Below are positions 1 through 8,378 of a stretch of 64,000 bases of DNA, in pieces (the stretch's first letter is position 1; every line of letters begins with the position of its first letter). Source of the stretch: CALOAD01 sp942491415 (GTDB lineage: Bacteria > Cyanobacteriota > Vampirovibrionia > Gastranaerophilales > CALOAD01); assembly GCA_942491415.1 (NCBI GenBank), contig CALOAD010000009.1, positions 1 to 64,000 of the forward strand. Direction: 5' to 3'. The position numbers were made by a program, and so were the translations under genes. The notes under the pieces are model-generated. The model was not told where the DNA came from. It searched no databases and was given only the letters and a program-made list of their open reading frames with translations.

Positions 1-81
1 AAACCCTAATAAAGTTAGGAAAGATAGAACGATTATTACTAAAGATGCGCCACGTTTTCTTTTATATATCAATTTATTCAT
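1..81 (-). CDS. TadG-like pilus-assembly protein, N-terminal fragment (runs off the window)
   Basis: Only the first 27 codons are present. The reading frame begins with ATG at 79-81 on the minus strand and overlaps the stop of the upstream TadE-like gene in an ATGA arrangement, so the two are translationally coupled. The visible peptide has a basic start (NKLIYKRKR) followed by GA and a hydrophobic stretch (SLVIIVLSFLTLLGF). A basic N-terminus followed at once by one membrane segment is typical of the Flp pilus-assembly TadE/TadG group. The body of the protein lies outside the window, so the TadG call rests on this segment and the neighbour. Confidence 0.5.
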   Translation of the reverse strand, partial: MNKLIYKRKRGASLVIIVLSFLTLLGF

Positions 82-1991
82 CTTGAAACCTTATTGCTGT
101 TTCTAAAAAATCCGAAAGATGTATCTTGAAGTTGTTTTAATTCATTTGAAGTATCTAATTCAATCTCTGACCCTGAAATATAGCCGTTTATAAAATATAC
201 TCTTTCGTTATTGCTGCTCCAATTGTGAAATTTTCTATAGTAGTTTTCATTACTTTTTACATAGACAGCTTCTACGGCGTTTGTTTCAATAGGGGCACAC
301 ATAATATTAACTTTTTTATAAGTCATTGAAATTTTAGAGTACGAGTTTGAAAGATCAGATCTTGTAGGTATATATGTATAGCCTTGTCCTAAAGAAGGTA
401 AAGTTTTTAAGGTTCCTGAAGGTTGAAAAGGTGAAGATCCCGTTAAATCTAAAGGTATGGAGGTTATATTATCTATTACATAATGTTCACCAGGACAGAT
501 AGGATTGAAATGATGTATAAGACCAAAGATAGTAGTAGAGGTGGTGTGTAAAACGTCACCAATAATATTACCTGTTGTTAATGAGGTCATAAAATCAGTA
601 CTTTCGATCATAGAATCAGGTAGTTTATTATCAAAATCTGTGCTATCAATTAAAACAGTTTCTTTACCATCTATTATATTGTTGTTATTCATATCAAAAT
701 ACTCAGGGTGTTTATCCCAAGCGTTAGGAATATTATCATTATCATTATCCATATATACATCTACAATATTTGTATTTTGAGGTGATGTTCCTTGGTATTT
801 ACCTGATGGGCTTATATAAAATTGGAATTGAAAAAGGCTTGAGGGGGAAGGGTTAAAGGTATCTGTCGGTAAAAAAAGTTTTAACAAATAATTACTTGTT
901 GAGACTAAATAGGGTTTTATGACGTTTCCATTTAGTCGATTATTTCGATCTTCAATTGCTTCAAAGTTGCCACTGGGAGCGTATTCAATTCCGCCAAAAG
1001 AGTCTGTTTTGTTGAAAAGCATGCTTATAGTTTTTTTTAATTGATTATTTATTGTGTCTAATGAAAAATTGCTGTTATCACAAGTTCCTCTACTTGGAAA
1101 TAGTTGATCGCACCATTTTATATCTGAATTTAGAGAATTATTATTGCTGCGCAACTCCAGCTTGTAATCTTTTAAAGAAGGTGCAGGAGATGGTTTAGTG
1201 TAGATTGCTTGTGTAAAGCCAAGACTTGATAAAATCCAGGTAAAAGGAATTTTGGTATTAAAGTAGCTTAAATTATAATAAGGTGATTTTGCATACAAAT
1301 AACCATCTTGTACATTAAGGTATAAAGACGGGGGTAATAGATCTTCACCCCACCAGTTAAATAGTCTTGCTTTTTCATTAACATTATCAAATCCGACAAG
1401 AAAAGCTATGCTTTGTTTAACTTGTGTAATATCGATATTAGCGATGTTGTAGTCGGTTAAAAGTCCTTTTAACCCGTCAGGATTAAAATCGGATTTCCAA
1501 AGAGAATTGAGATTATCGGTAGAAATAGGTGTTGTTGCTGTATTTTCTGTTACTGTGTTTAAACTTACTAATTGTAGTGATAAAAAATTATATGTATCTT
1601 TGAAAAAACTGTCTGAAAAAGGCAGTGTAAACATTGGCTTATAGGCATAACCTGCTATTATTGCGATTTGACCACTATTTTTCAGTTCGACAAGATCTAC
1701 AAAAACACTATCGCTGTGTAGTACGCCGTGATCTTTCAAATAGTCTTTAATATAGGTTTGCACTTCTGTTTTGAGTTTGTTTTTTTTAAAGTCATTTGTG
1801 CCGGATAATAGTGAAATTTCATTAGCTTTACTGACGCCGATTTTAATCGCTTCTGATAATGTCACTTTGGCATTTAAAGCAAACCCGAATTCAATTATTA
1901 TAAGAATAAGGGTTAATAATATTGGTGCAACTAAGGCGAATTCCACTACTTGTTGCGCTTTTTTAATTTTTGAGGGTAAATTGGAAATCAA
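78..1991 (-). CDS. TadE-like pilus protein with a long extracellular region
   Basis: The N-terminus (about residues 10-45) has the TadE signature: a short basic leader, then QQVVEFALVAPILL and a single hydrophobic helix containing the conserved Glu. TadE proteins are minor pseudopilins of Tad/Flp pili. Most are 150-200 aa, whereas this one has 637 aa with nearly 600 residues predicted outside the membrane. Around residues 410-445 lie two Asp/Asn-rich loops (DNDNDNIPNAWD and DMNNNNIIDGKE) resembling thrombospondin type-3 or dockerin-like calcium loops. The start is a TTG at 1989-1991 preceded by AAGG; no in-frame ATG lies upstream. It is translationally coupled to the next Tad gene. Function beyond surface pilus or adhesin component is inference. 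Confidence 0.7.
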   Translation of the reverse strand: MISNLPSKIKKAQQVVEFALVAPILLTLILIIIEFGFALNAKVTLSEAIKIGVSKANEISLLSGTNDFKKNKLKTEVQTYIKDYLKDHGVLHSDSVFVDLVELKNSGQIAIIAGYAYKPMFTLPFSDSFFKDTYNFLSLQLVSLNTVTENTATTPISTDNLNSLWKSDFNPDGLKGLLTDYNIANIDITQVKQSIAFLVGFDNVNEKARLFNWWGEDLLPPSLYLNVQDGYLYAKSPYYNLSYFNTKIPFTWILSSLGFTQAIYTKPSPAPSLKDYKLELRSNNNSLNSDIKWCDQLFPSRGTCDNSNFSLDTINNQLKKTISMLFNKTDSFGGIEYAPSGNFEAIEDRNNRLNGNVIKPYLVSTSNYLLKLFLPTDTFNPSPSSLFQFQFYISPSGKYQGTSPQNTNIVDVYMDNDNDNIPNAWDKHPEYFDMNNNNIIDGKETVLIDSTDFDNKLPDSMIESTDFMTSLTTGNIIGDVLHTTSTTIFGLIHHFNPICPGEHYVIDNITSIPLDLTGSSPFQPSGTLKTLPSLGQGYTYIPTRSDLSNSYSKISMTYKKVNIMCAPIETNAVEAVYVKSNENYYRKFHNWSSNNERVYFINGYISGSEIELDTSNELKQLQDTSFGFFRNSNKVSR

Positions 1992-2316
1992 TTTTAAAAC
2001 CTTGAATTTTTTTAATTCTATTAAAATCCATTTTACTATCTTTTTGTTTTTTTTTATACCTTTAAAAAATTTAGGGTAGTAAGTAGTGAATGATAAAATA
2101 TTTTCCTCGAATATAGTTTTTCGAGTTCTAATTTGCTTATTTGAGGCAATGTTATATCAACATAAAATTACATAAAATGTTTTATTGGAATTATAATTAG
2201 CAACAAATTTACCACTATTCTAAATATTTATAAGCTTTTTATTGCCTTTAGTCCAAAACTTTTATAGAATTATCGTAATTAGTTCTGGTTGCAGGTTAGA
2301 TTTTAGGAGTTTTAAA
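1992..2316. other. Divergent intergenic region between the Tad genes and pheA
   Basis: This 325-base AT-rich stretch separates the minus-strand Tad genes from plus-strand pheA and must hold both promoters. A short inverted repeat, CTCGAA at 2106-2111 and TTCGAG at 2120-2125, could be an operator. AGGAG at 2305-2309 is the probable pheA ribosome-binding site. No convincing gene was seen. Confidence 0.4.
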
Positions 2317-3189
2317 TTGCAAAAAGTTATAATGAAATTAGTATATCTGGGACCTCAAGGCTCTTATACCGAACAAGCTGCTCAAAAAGCTGTTTTGAAT
2401 TGGAATGTTGATAAAGTACAAACTTATAAAGCTTCTACGATAAAGCAAATAATTGATCTGGTGGACAAAAATAAAGGATTGGTGGGGATAATTCCTGTTG
2501 AAAATTCTATAGAAGGTCTCGTGAGAGAAACTTTGGACAATATTATTCGTACAAAGCCAGAAGTTAAAGTCTTTCAGGAAGTGGTTTTACCTATAAAGCA
2601 CTGTTTGATAAGTAAGAATACTGATATTAATAAGATTGAAAAGATAATTTCACACCCTCAAGCTCTTGCTCAGTGTCAGCAGTATCTTTTTGATAATTTT
2701 CAATCTCAAAAGAAAGAAGTTAGTACAATTAGATCGGCAAGTACTTCTGAGGCTGTTAAATCCCTTTTAGAGCTTGATGATTCATTTGCTGCTATAGGTA
2801 GTGAAAAAGCGGCGCAGTTATATGGATTAAATGTGATTGCTAAGAATATAAATGATGAAAAAGATAATAAAACCAGATTTATTTGTATTGCTCATGAGTC
2901 TACGACATCAACCGGTAATGATAAGACTTCTTTGGCTTTTACTACGTTGAATGAGCCGGGGGCTTTGGTTGGCATTTTGAATATTTTCAAAGAGCATAAT
3001 ATAAATTTATCATTTATAGAGTCTCGCCCTTCTAAGAAAAATATGGGTGAGTATACTTTCTTTGTTGATTTTGACGGGCATGTAAGTGATGCTAATGCTA
3101 AAGAAGTTTTAGAAGAAATAAAGCCTTTAACAACTTTTTATAGAGTTATAGGTTCTTTTCCAAGATATGAAGAACAAAAATGCGATTAA
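2317..3189 (+). CDS. pheA: Prephenate dehydratase
   Basis: Converts prephenate to phenylpyruvate in phenylalanine synthesis. The N-terminal catalytic domain starts with KLVYLGPQGSYTEQAA and contains the conserved NKTRF motif near residue 190. The C-terminal ACT domain carries GALV and ESRP, the phenylalanine-binding motifs of the family, so feedback inhibition is likely. It is monofunctional, with no chorismate mutase domain. Start choice: AGGAG at 2305-2309 sits seven bases before a TTG at 2317, while the in-frame ATG at 2332 has no well-spaced ribosome-binding site; I prefer TTG. The end overlaps the next gene by 10 bases. Confidence 0.93.
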   Translation: MQKVIMKLVYLGPQGSYTEQAAQKAVLNWNVDKVQTYKASTIKQIIDLVDKNKGLVGIIPVENSIEGLVRETLDNIIRTKPEVKVFQEVVLPIKHCLISKNTDINKIEKIISHPQALAQCQQYLFDNFQSQKKEVSTIRSASTSEAVKSLLELDDSFAAIGSEKAAQLYGLNVIAKNINDEKDNKTRFICIAHESTTSTGNDKTSLAFTTLNEPGALVGILNIFKEHNINLSFIESRPSKKNMGEYTFFVDFDGHVSDANAKEVLEEIKPLTTFYRVIGSFPRYEEQKCD

Positions 3190-3575
3190 CGAAAAAAGAA
3201 ATAAAAACTTTATTTAGGTTTATTCCTGCAATTCTTTATGTTGGATTAATTTGGTATGTTTCGGGGCAGGAGGTAACTTCTAAAATTTCGGGATACGATA
3301 AGATAATTCATATATTTGAGTATGGAATTTTAGGATTTTTATTAGCATTTGGTTTTAATATAAAAAGCGTTAAAGCTCAAAGTTTAGTTTTAGTATATTG
3401 TTTTTTGACAGGAATTTTGCTCGGTGTGACGGATGAAATTCATCAATATTTTGTGCCGTATAGAATGTTTGATATTAAAGATATTTTAGCCGATACGGTT
3501 GGTATTATATTAGGAATATTTTTTTATTTTGTGATTTATATTTTTTTAAGTGGAAGTTGGAAACAATATAAATAA
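3180..3575 (+). CDS. VanZ-like family membrane protein
   Basis: A 131-aa protein with about four hydrophobic segments. It shows the VanZ-family pattern: WYVSGQ after helix 1, a DKIIHIFEYGILGFLL segment at helix 2, DEIHQYFVPYR between helices 3 and 4, then DILADTVGIILG. VanZ relatives are small inner-membrane proteins; VanZ itself gives low-level teicoplanin resistance, but for most relatives the role is unknown. Overlap with the end of pheA indicates cotranscription, not a shared function. Confidence 0.85.
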   Translation: MRLTKKEIKTLFRFIPAILYVGLIWYVSGQEVTSKISGYDKIIHIFEYGILGFLLAFGFNIKSVKAQSLVLVYCFLTGILLGVTDEIHQYFVPYRMFDIKDILADTVGIILGIFFYFVIYIFLSGSWKQYK

Positions 3576-3667
3576 TAAGTATATTGTTTAAATTATTTTG
3601 TAACACATTGTTAATTTTAGTCTTAAAACCATAAAGTTTTTTTCAAATCATTCGATAAATTTAATGT

Positions 3668-3693
3668 GGAAAACATTGGAAATTGGAAGATTA
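3668..3693 (+). repeat. Left arm of imperfect inverted repeat flanking the next gene
   Basis: Repeated TTGGAA units (GGAAAACATTGGAAATTGG) precede the 176-aa ORF. The reverse-complement pattern (TTTTCCAATTTTCCAATTTT) occurs just after it at about 4247-4266. The arms are imperfect and AT-rich, so this may be either an mRNA-end stem or a chance low-complexity match. Confidence 0.35.
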
Positions 3694-3697
3694 AAAA

Positions 3698-4228
3698 ATG
3701 ACAATGGAGATTGGAAAATTAAATAATCCTTTCAACGTAGATTCTTCTGAAGGTCTGGTTTCAGGTCAGGAATTAGCAAAAGTTTCCAGTGAGCTTTTTC
3801 AAGTTGCAGGTCAGCAACAATCAACTAAAGTGGTTGATTCTGAAAAAGTTTTTCCGCAAATTAATTTTAATAAAGTTCAAAAAGCAGATCAAGGTATCAA
3901 TTTATTTGCAGCTAATGCTCAAACGGTTAAGCAAATTGCTGTTAATAAATCAGCTTTTGATGTTCAACTTTCAAACAGTGCTTTAGCTAATATTAAAGCT
4001 TTAAATGCTCAAGCAGCACAAGCTCAATTTTCAGGAGTAGCAAAAAGTGTTGAAGGAAAACTTCATATTCCAACAGAAGCAGCTCAAAAAACAGAGCAGC
4101 CTCAAGTTTTCGCTTTAAATAACGCTCCGGAGCTTTTTAACACAGCTAATTTGGGTAAAGACAAAAAAGGTTCAACTCCTTTCGCTTTTACAGCGCAGGA
4201 GTCTAAAGAGAGCAAAGAAACAAAGTAA
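3698..4228 (+). CDS. Uncharacterised Ala/Gln-rich, probably disordered protein
   Basis: I do not recognise this 176-aa protein. It is rich in Ala, Gln, Asn and Lys, lacks Cys, Trp, Tyr and membrane segments, and has no signal peptide. This composition suggests an extended or disordered protein; secretion through the flagellar or another leaderless route is conceivable but unproven. GGAAG sits about ten bases before ATG 3698, and a second in-frame ATG lies at 3704. It stands alone with its own terminator downstream and imperfect TTGGAA inverted repeats on both sides. Confidence 0.65.
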   Translation: MTMEIGKLNNPFNVDSSEGLVSGQELAKVSSELFQVAGQQQSTKVVDSEKVFPQINFNKVQKADQGINLFAANAQTVKQIAVNKSAFDVQLSNSALANIKALNAQAAQAQFSGVAKSVEGKLHIPTEAAQKTEQPQVFALNNAPELFNTANLGKDKKGSTPFAFTAQESKESKETK

Positions 4229-4272
4229 AAATTATTTTCCATCAAAATTTTCCAATTTTCCAATTTTTAAAG

Positions 4273-4294
4273 CGGCTTTAAGCCGTTTTTTTTT
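4273..4294 (+). terminator. Rho-independent terminator after the 176-aa gene
   Basis: Stem CGGCTT/AAGCCG with a one-base centre on paper (a larger loop in practice), followed directly by nine T residues on the plus strand. Confidence 0.85.
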
Positions 4295-4393
4295 GCTTAA
4301 AAATAGGAGTTGCACAAGTTATTATTTTGAGACTCTTAGCACCTTATAGAGACACTTTGAGCGATATAATCCTATTATAAACGTTATAAACGA

Positions 4394-4432
4394 GCAGATT
4401 TATTTAGCTATTTTAATAGCGGGTAAATCTGC
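4394..4432. other. Two-part hairpin in the leader region before the prenyltransferase gene
   Basis: Outer arms GCAGATTTA (4394-4402) and TAAATCTGC (4424-4432) enclose inner arms GCTATT (4407-4412) and AATAGC (4415-4420). No T-run follows on the plus strand (CGTCAAAAC), so it is not a standard terminator. It lies about 95 bases before the next start codon and may be a leader structure or operator. Confidence 0.4.
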
Positions 4433-4524
4433 GTCAAAACAATTTCAATTTTATTTTTATTGTCTTTTTTGCGATACTTGTATTATGCAAATAACTTAAG
4501 TTATAAATTAGATTTTTTAATAAT

Positions 4525-5379
4525 ATGAAAAAAAAGCTTTTTGAATATTTAGAACTTGTAAAATTTGAGCATACTATATTTGCTCTTCCTTTTGCGTTGA
4601 CCGGCATGTTATTGGCTTCAGGCAATGGGTTTCCTTCTATTGATACCTTTATTTTTGTAATTATGGCAATGGTAGGCGGACGTACAGCTGCAATGGCTTT
4701 AAACAGGCTTATTGATGCCGAAATAGATCAAAAAAATCCTCGTACTCAGGATAGAGCAATACCAGCCGGACGAATTAAAAAATTATCAGCTTTATGGCTT
4801 TCTATAGCGTCTTTGGGAATTATGATAGGTGCTGTTTGGCAGTTGCCTTTGATTTGTAAGCAACTTTTACCGTTGGCTGTTATTATTTTGATTGGGTATT
4901 CATATACTAAAAGATTTACGAATTTCTCTCATTTGGTTTTAGGTAGTGCGTTGGGCGCTGCTGCAACAGGAGGATGGTTGGCTGTAAGTGGAGAACTTTC
5001 GATACCTTCTGTATTATGGGGTATTGCCATTATTTTTTGGGTTGGTGGTTTTGATATAATATATGCGCTTCAGGATGTAGAATTTGATCGTAGTAATAAA
5101 CTTTTCAGCATTCCTTCAAAATTTGGTATTAAAAAAGCTTTGGTTATTTCAAAAATTTTTCATGCCTTAACCATAATATTTTTAGTGGTTTTAGGGTTGT
5201 TGATTTTTGCAGATAAGTTTTATTGGAGTGCTGTTATTTTTACGCTATTAATGCTTGTTTACGAACATTTGCTCATAAAAGAAGACGATTTGTCTAACTT
5301 GAATAAAGCGTTTTTTAATGTTAATGGTTATATCAGCATTGGTTTTATGTTATTGGTAATCGCAGGTAAATTTATTTAA
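4525..5379 (+). CDS. UbiA-family polyprenyltransferase (4-hydroxybenzoate or MqnP type)
   Basis: Integral-membrane aromatic prenyltransferase of about eight helices, 284 aa, the usual family length. The first Asp-rich motif appears as NRLIDAEIDQKNPRTQDRAIP (about residues 61-80) and the second as the YALQDVEFDRSNKL segment (about 185). The family attaches a polyprenyl chain to 4-hydroxybenzoate, or to the equivalent aromatic acid in the futalosine menaquinone route (MqnP). A candidate aminofutalosine deaminase lies at 14652-15911, which weakly favours MqnP. The next gene (mlaE) starts two bases after the stop, so the two are probably cotranscribed. Confidence 0.85.
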   Translation: MKKKLFEYLELVKFEHTIFALPFALTGMLLASGNGFPSIDTFIFVIMAMVGGRTAAMALNRLIDAEIDQKNPRTQDRAIPAGRIKKLSALWLSIASLGIMIGAVWQLPLICKQLLPLAVIILIGYSYTKRFTNFSHLVLGSALGAAATGGWLAVSGELSIPSVLWGIAIIFWVGGFDIIYALQDVEFDRSNKLFSIPSKFGIKKALVISKIFHALTIIFLVVLGLLIFADKFYWSAVIFTLLMLVYEHLLIKEDDLSNLNKAFFNVNGYISIGFMLLVIAGKFI

Positions 5380-5381
5380 TA

Positions 5382-6191
5382 ATGGATATTTCAGCCGAAA
5401 ATTTTAAAAATATGTTTTCATATAAGCTGTTTAAAAGCTTTTATTATCAGGGCTTAGGCTGGCTTGAAAATATTGGCTTTATAGGGTCGAATTTTTATTG
5501 TGCGCTAAAGTATATTTTTACTTTTAATGTAAATAAAAAGAGCTTTTTAGAACAATCATCAAGGTTTGGAGTTGATTCGTTACCATTGACTCTTTCTATA
5601 GTCGGGATTTCCGGCATGATTATTGCCCTTCAAATAGCCAGTGAAATGGTGAAGCAAGGGGCAGGGGATTATGTAGGAAGCCTTGTAACTCTAACTATAA
5701 TAAGAGAAATAGGACCTATAATGGGTAGTTTTGCTGTTATTTCAATGGTAGGGTCTTCAATGGCGGCTGAAGTTGCTACAATGAAAGTTACTGAACAGGT
5801 AGATGCAATGAAGGTATTAGGCGTTGATCCTATTTGCTATCTTGTTGTACCAAGGATACTTGCAGGTTTTTTTGTTATGCCTTTTGTTATCGTTCTTGCT
5901 AATGTAATGGGTATTGCAGGGGGACTGTTTTCTTCAACGCTTATAACTGATTTAAGTTCACTTTCATATCTTGAATCAGTATGGAGAGGTTTATCAGTTC
6001 ATGATTTATTTGTGAGCATGCTAAAAGCCTGTATTTTTGGTGGAGTTATTGCTTTAGTCAGCACATCAATGGGTTATAAAACCAAAGGAGGAGCTTTAGA
6101 GGTTGGTAAAGCAACTACTGATGCGGTTGTTTGGTCATTTGTGGCTATTGTTGTTATTGACTATTTAATTACGTTGATTTTCTTTGATTAA
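5382..6191 (+). CDS. mlaE: MlaE-type ABC lipid transporter permease
   Basis: 269-aa permease of the Mla/MCE phospholipid transporter in the inner membrane. The family core is visible: GMIIALQIASEMVKQGAGDY, then the REIGPIM coupling segment, MVGSSMAAEVATMKVTEQVD and MKVLGVDPICYLVVPRILA. It pairs with the ATPase (mlaF) 12 bases downstream and the substrate-binding MCE protein after that, in the usual E-F-D order. In proteobacteria the system moves phospholipids between inner and outer membrane; its presence here supports a diderm envelope. Confidence 0.92.
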   Translation: MDISAENFKNMFSYKLFKSFYYQGLGWLENIGFIGSNFYCALKYIFTFNVNKKSFLEQSSRFGVDSLPLTLSIVGISGMIIALQIASEMVKQGAGDYVGSLVTLTIIREIGPIMGSFAVISMVGSSMAAEVATMKVTEQVDAMKVLGVDPICYLVVPRILAGFFVMPFVIVLANVMGIAGGLFSSTLITDLSSLSYLESVWRGLSVHDLFVSMLKACIFGGVIALVSTSMGYKTKGGALEVGKATTDAVVWSFVAIVVIDYLITLIFFD

Positions 6192-6203
6192 TAGGGTTTT
6201 AAT

Positions 6204-6929
6204 ATGGTAATAAATTTAAAAAATATATCTAAATCTTTTGAAGATAAAAAAATACTTGATGATATAAACTTTAATGTCTCAGCAGGGGAAACTGTTGCGA
6301 TAGTTGGGTTTAGCGGAACAGGGAAAAGCACTATTTTAAAGATCATAAGCGGTCTTTTAGAGCCCGATAAAGGAGAAGTGAATCTTTCAGAAGATAATGT
6401 GGGTATGGTATTCCAGTATTCTGCTTTGTTTGATTCATTGGATATTCACGAGAATATAGCTTTTGCTTTAACCGAAAGAAAAGAATTTAAAAATAAATAT
6501 ACGCAAGATCAATTAAAAAAAATTGTTAAAGAAAAGCTTAAAATGGTTGGTTTAAGTGATATTGAGCATAATTATCCAAGTGAATTATCAGGTGGCATGC
6601 AAAAAAGGGTTAGTTTTGCCAGAGCTATTGTTACTGATCCTAAAATTATACTTTACGATGAGCCTACTGCAGGTCTTGACCCTGTTTCTTCAACTGTAAT
6701 AGAAGATTATATAGTACGTTTGAAGCGTGAGCTTGGAACGGCTGCAATAGTTGTAACGCACCAGATGTCTACTATTGTTAGAACTGCTGATAAAGTTTTA
6801 ATGCTTTATGATGGTAAAATAGTTTGGCAGGGTACTCCGGGGGAAATGCTTAAGGCGGACAATCCTTATACAGAGCAATTTGTGAAAGCAAAAAGGGAAG
6901 GACCGATGAGGACAGCTGCAGGTAATTAA
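6204..6929 (+). CDS. mlaF: MlaF-type ABC transporter ATP-binding protein
   Basis: 241-aa ABC ATPase. Walker A is GFSGTGKST (about residue 37), the Q-loop is VFQYSALFD, the signature is LSGGMQKR (about 130), Walker B is IILYDEPTAGLDP, and the H-loop is VVTHQ. The GTGKST and LSGGMQKR variants are typical of MlaF/TTG2A-like proteins. It forms the energising subunit for the MlaE permease encoded just upstream. Confidence 0.93.
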   Translation: MVINLKNISKSFEDKKILDDINFNVSAGETVAIVGFSGTGKSTILKIISGLLEPDKGEVNLSEDNVGMVFQYSALFDSLDIHENIAFALTERKEFKNKYTQDQLKKIVKEKLKMVGLSDIEHNYPSELSGGMQKRVSFARAIVTDPKIILYDEPTAGLDPVSSTVIEDYIVRLKRELGTAAIVVTHQMSTIVRTADKVLMLYDGKIVWQGTPGEMLKADNPYTEQFVKAKREGPMRTAAGN

Positions 6930-7000
6930 AATGTTTAAATCAAATCTTGATATAGTATACTAAAATTGATTGGTAATTTACTAATTTTTAAAGGAATGAA

Positions 7001-8365
7001 ATGAAAATAAACCCCGCTGTAAAAGTTGGAATATTAACGGTAATATCTCTTATAGTTTTAACCTTAAGTATTTTATGGATAAAAGGAAGAGCTATTTCGG
7101 TAGGGGAAAGACTTGAAGTAGCATTCAAAGATGTGGATGGAATGAGAGCCGGTTCGGCTGTTCAAATGATGGGTATCAGGATAGGACAGGTAGAAGAGGT
7201 TTTTCCTGTAATTAATAATGAAAAAAGTTTTGTTAAAATAAGATTTGTAATTACAGAGCCTAATATTGAAATACCAAAAGCATCTGAAATTTCAATTCAG
7301 CAATCGGGAATTATTGGGGAAAAATTCCTTGAAATATCTCCTCCGAGAATGCGAACAACTTTTATAGTATTTGATTCTGTTGAGAAAAAAATAATTCATG
7401 CTAAAGATGCAGTGAAAGTCTTTGTTAGTGGTGAATATATAAATGCCGGTGTTGTTAAAACGGTTGAAGTTGTTAATACAAAAACACTTTCTTTTAGTAA
7501 AAGAGCTGAATTGAAAGCACCTTATGTGTATAAAATAGGTTATATAATAACGGTGCCGGGATTATTGGTGCCTGAAAATGTTTCAGCAAAAATAGAAACT
7601 AAAAAAGATAGTAGAATTTTAAAACTTGACCCCCCAAGTGATTTTATAGTTGAACTTCCTGAATTGGATTCTGATTATACAATTGTAGAGCCTTTAAGGT
7701 TAAAAGATTTTTTGGACTTGCAACTTAGAGCTGCACATTCATTAAACGAAACTAACGAACGTATAAATACAATGATGACGGGCGAAACAATAAGTGACCT
7801 TAAAGAAACATTGAAAAATATAAAAGATATAACGCTAAAAGCGAATGAAACCGTTGATCAAGCTACTTTGCTTGTTAAATCTTCAAGAAATGAACTCGAT
7901 TCGGCTATGAATATGGCGGGTAAATTGACTGATCGGATTATTATTTTGACGGATAATTTAAACAATATAATGGCGGATCCTGAGTTTAAAGATACTTTTA
8001 TAGCGACTACAAAATCGGTGAATGAGACAACTAAAAATCTCTCTGAAATACTTGCTGATCCTAAGACCAGACAAACTATCGAGTATATAAATACTACAAC
8101 CAAAAATTTGTCTGAAATTTCAGGTTATGTAAATGATCTTTCTCAAGATAAAGAGTTTAAAGCGGAATTTGGTAATACAATTAAAAACCTAAATGCTTCA
8201 ATGTCAGAACTTTCTACGTCATTAAAAAGTGTAAGTGATGTAACAGCGACGGAAGAAAAAACAATTAAGCAAATTATAGATGATACTTCTGATATCTCGG
8301 AAAATCTAAAGAAATTTTCTGAAAAATTGAACAAAAGGTTTTTGCTGATGAGATTGATGTTCTAG
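7001..8365 (+). CDS. mlaD: MlaD family (MCE domain) lipid-transport protein
   Basis: 454-aa protein anchored by one N-terminal helix (residues about 7-27), followed by a single MCE domain (about 38-120, with VDGMRAGSAVQMMGIRIGQV). An extra beta-rich segment of about 120 residues follows, then a long predicted coiled coil with repeated KNLSEI-type heptads. It is much longer than E. coli MlaD (about 180 aa) and more like tunnel-forming MCE proteins that extend toward the outer membrane. It ends in KRFLLMRLMF, a motif shared with the second MCE gene at 27488-28447. AAAGGA precedes the ATG. It is the substrate-binding partner of MlaE/MlaF. Confidence 0.88.
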   Translation: MKINPAVKVGILTVISLIVLTLSILWIKGRAISVGERLEVAFKDVDGMRAGSAVQMMGIRIGQVEEVFPVINNEKSFVKIRFVITEPNIEIPKASEISIQQSGIIGEKFLEISPPRMRTTFIVFDSVEKKIIHAKDAVKVFVSGEYINAGVVKTVEVVNTKTLSFSKRAELKAPYVYKIGYIITVPGLLVPENVSAKIETKKDSRILKLDPPSDFIVELPELDSDYTIVEPLRLKDFLDLQLRAAHSLNETNERINTMMTGETISDLKETLKNIKDITLKANETVDQATLLVKSSRNELDSAMNMAGKLTDRIIILTDNLNNIMADPEFKDTFIATTKSVNETTKNLSEILADPKTRQTIEYINTTTKNLSEISGYVNDLSQDKEFKAEFGNTIKNLNASMSELSTSLKSVSDVTATEEKTIKQIIDDTSDISENLKKFSEKLNKRFLLMRLMF

Positions 8366-8378
8366 GAAAAGCAAATAG

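Noticed and set aside
541..780. 79-aa plus-strand open frame
   Set aside because: Lies wholly inside the minus-strand TadE-like gene, is composed of antisense hydrophobic residues and has no ribosome-binding site. The same reasoning removed other antisense frames, for example at 43244-43612, 47005-47289, 56632-56985 and 60161-60598.
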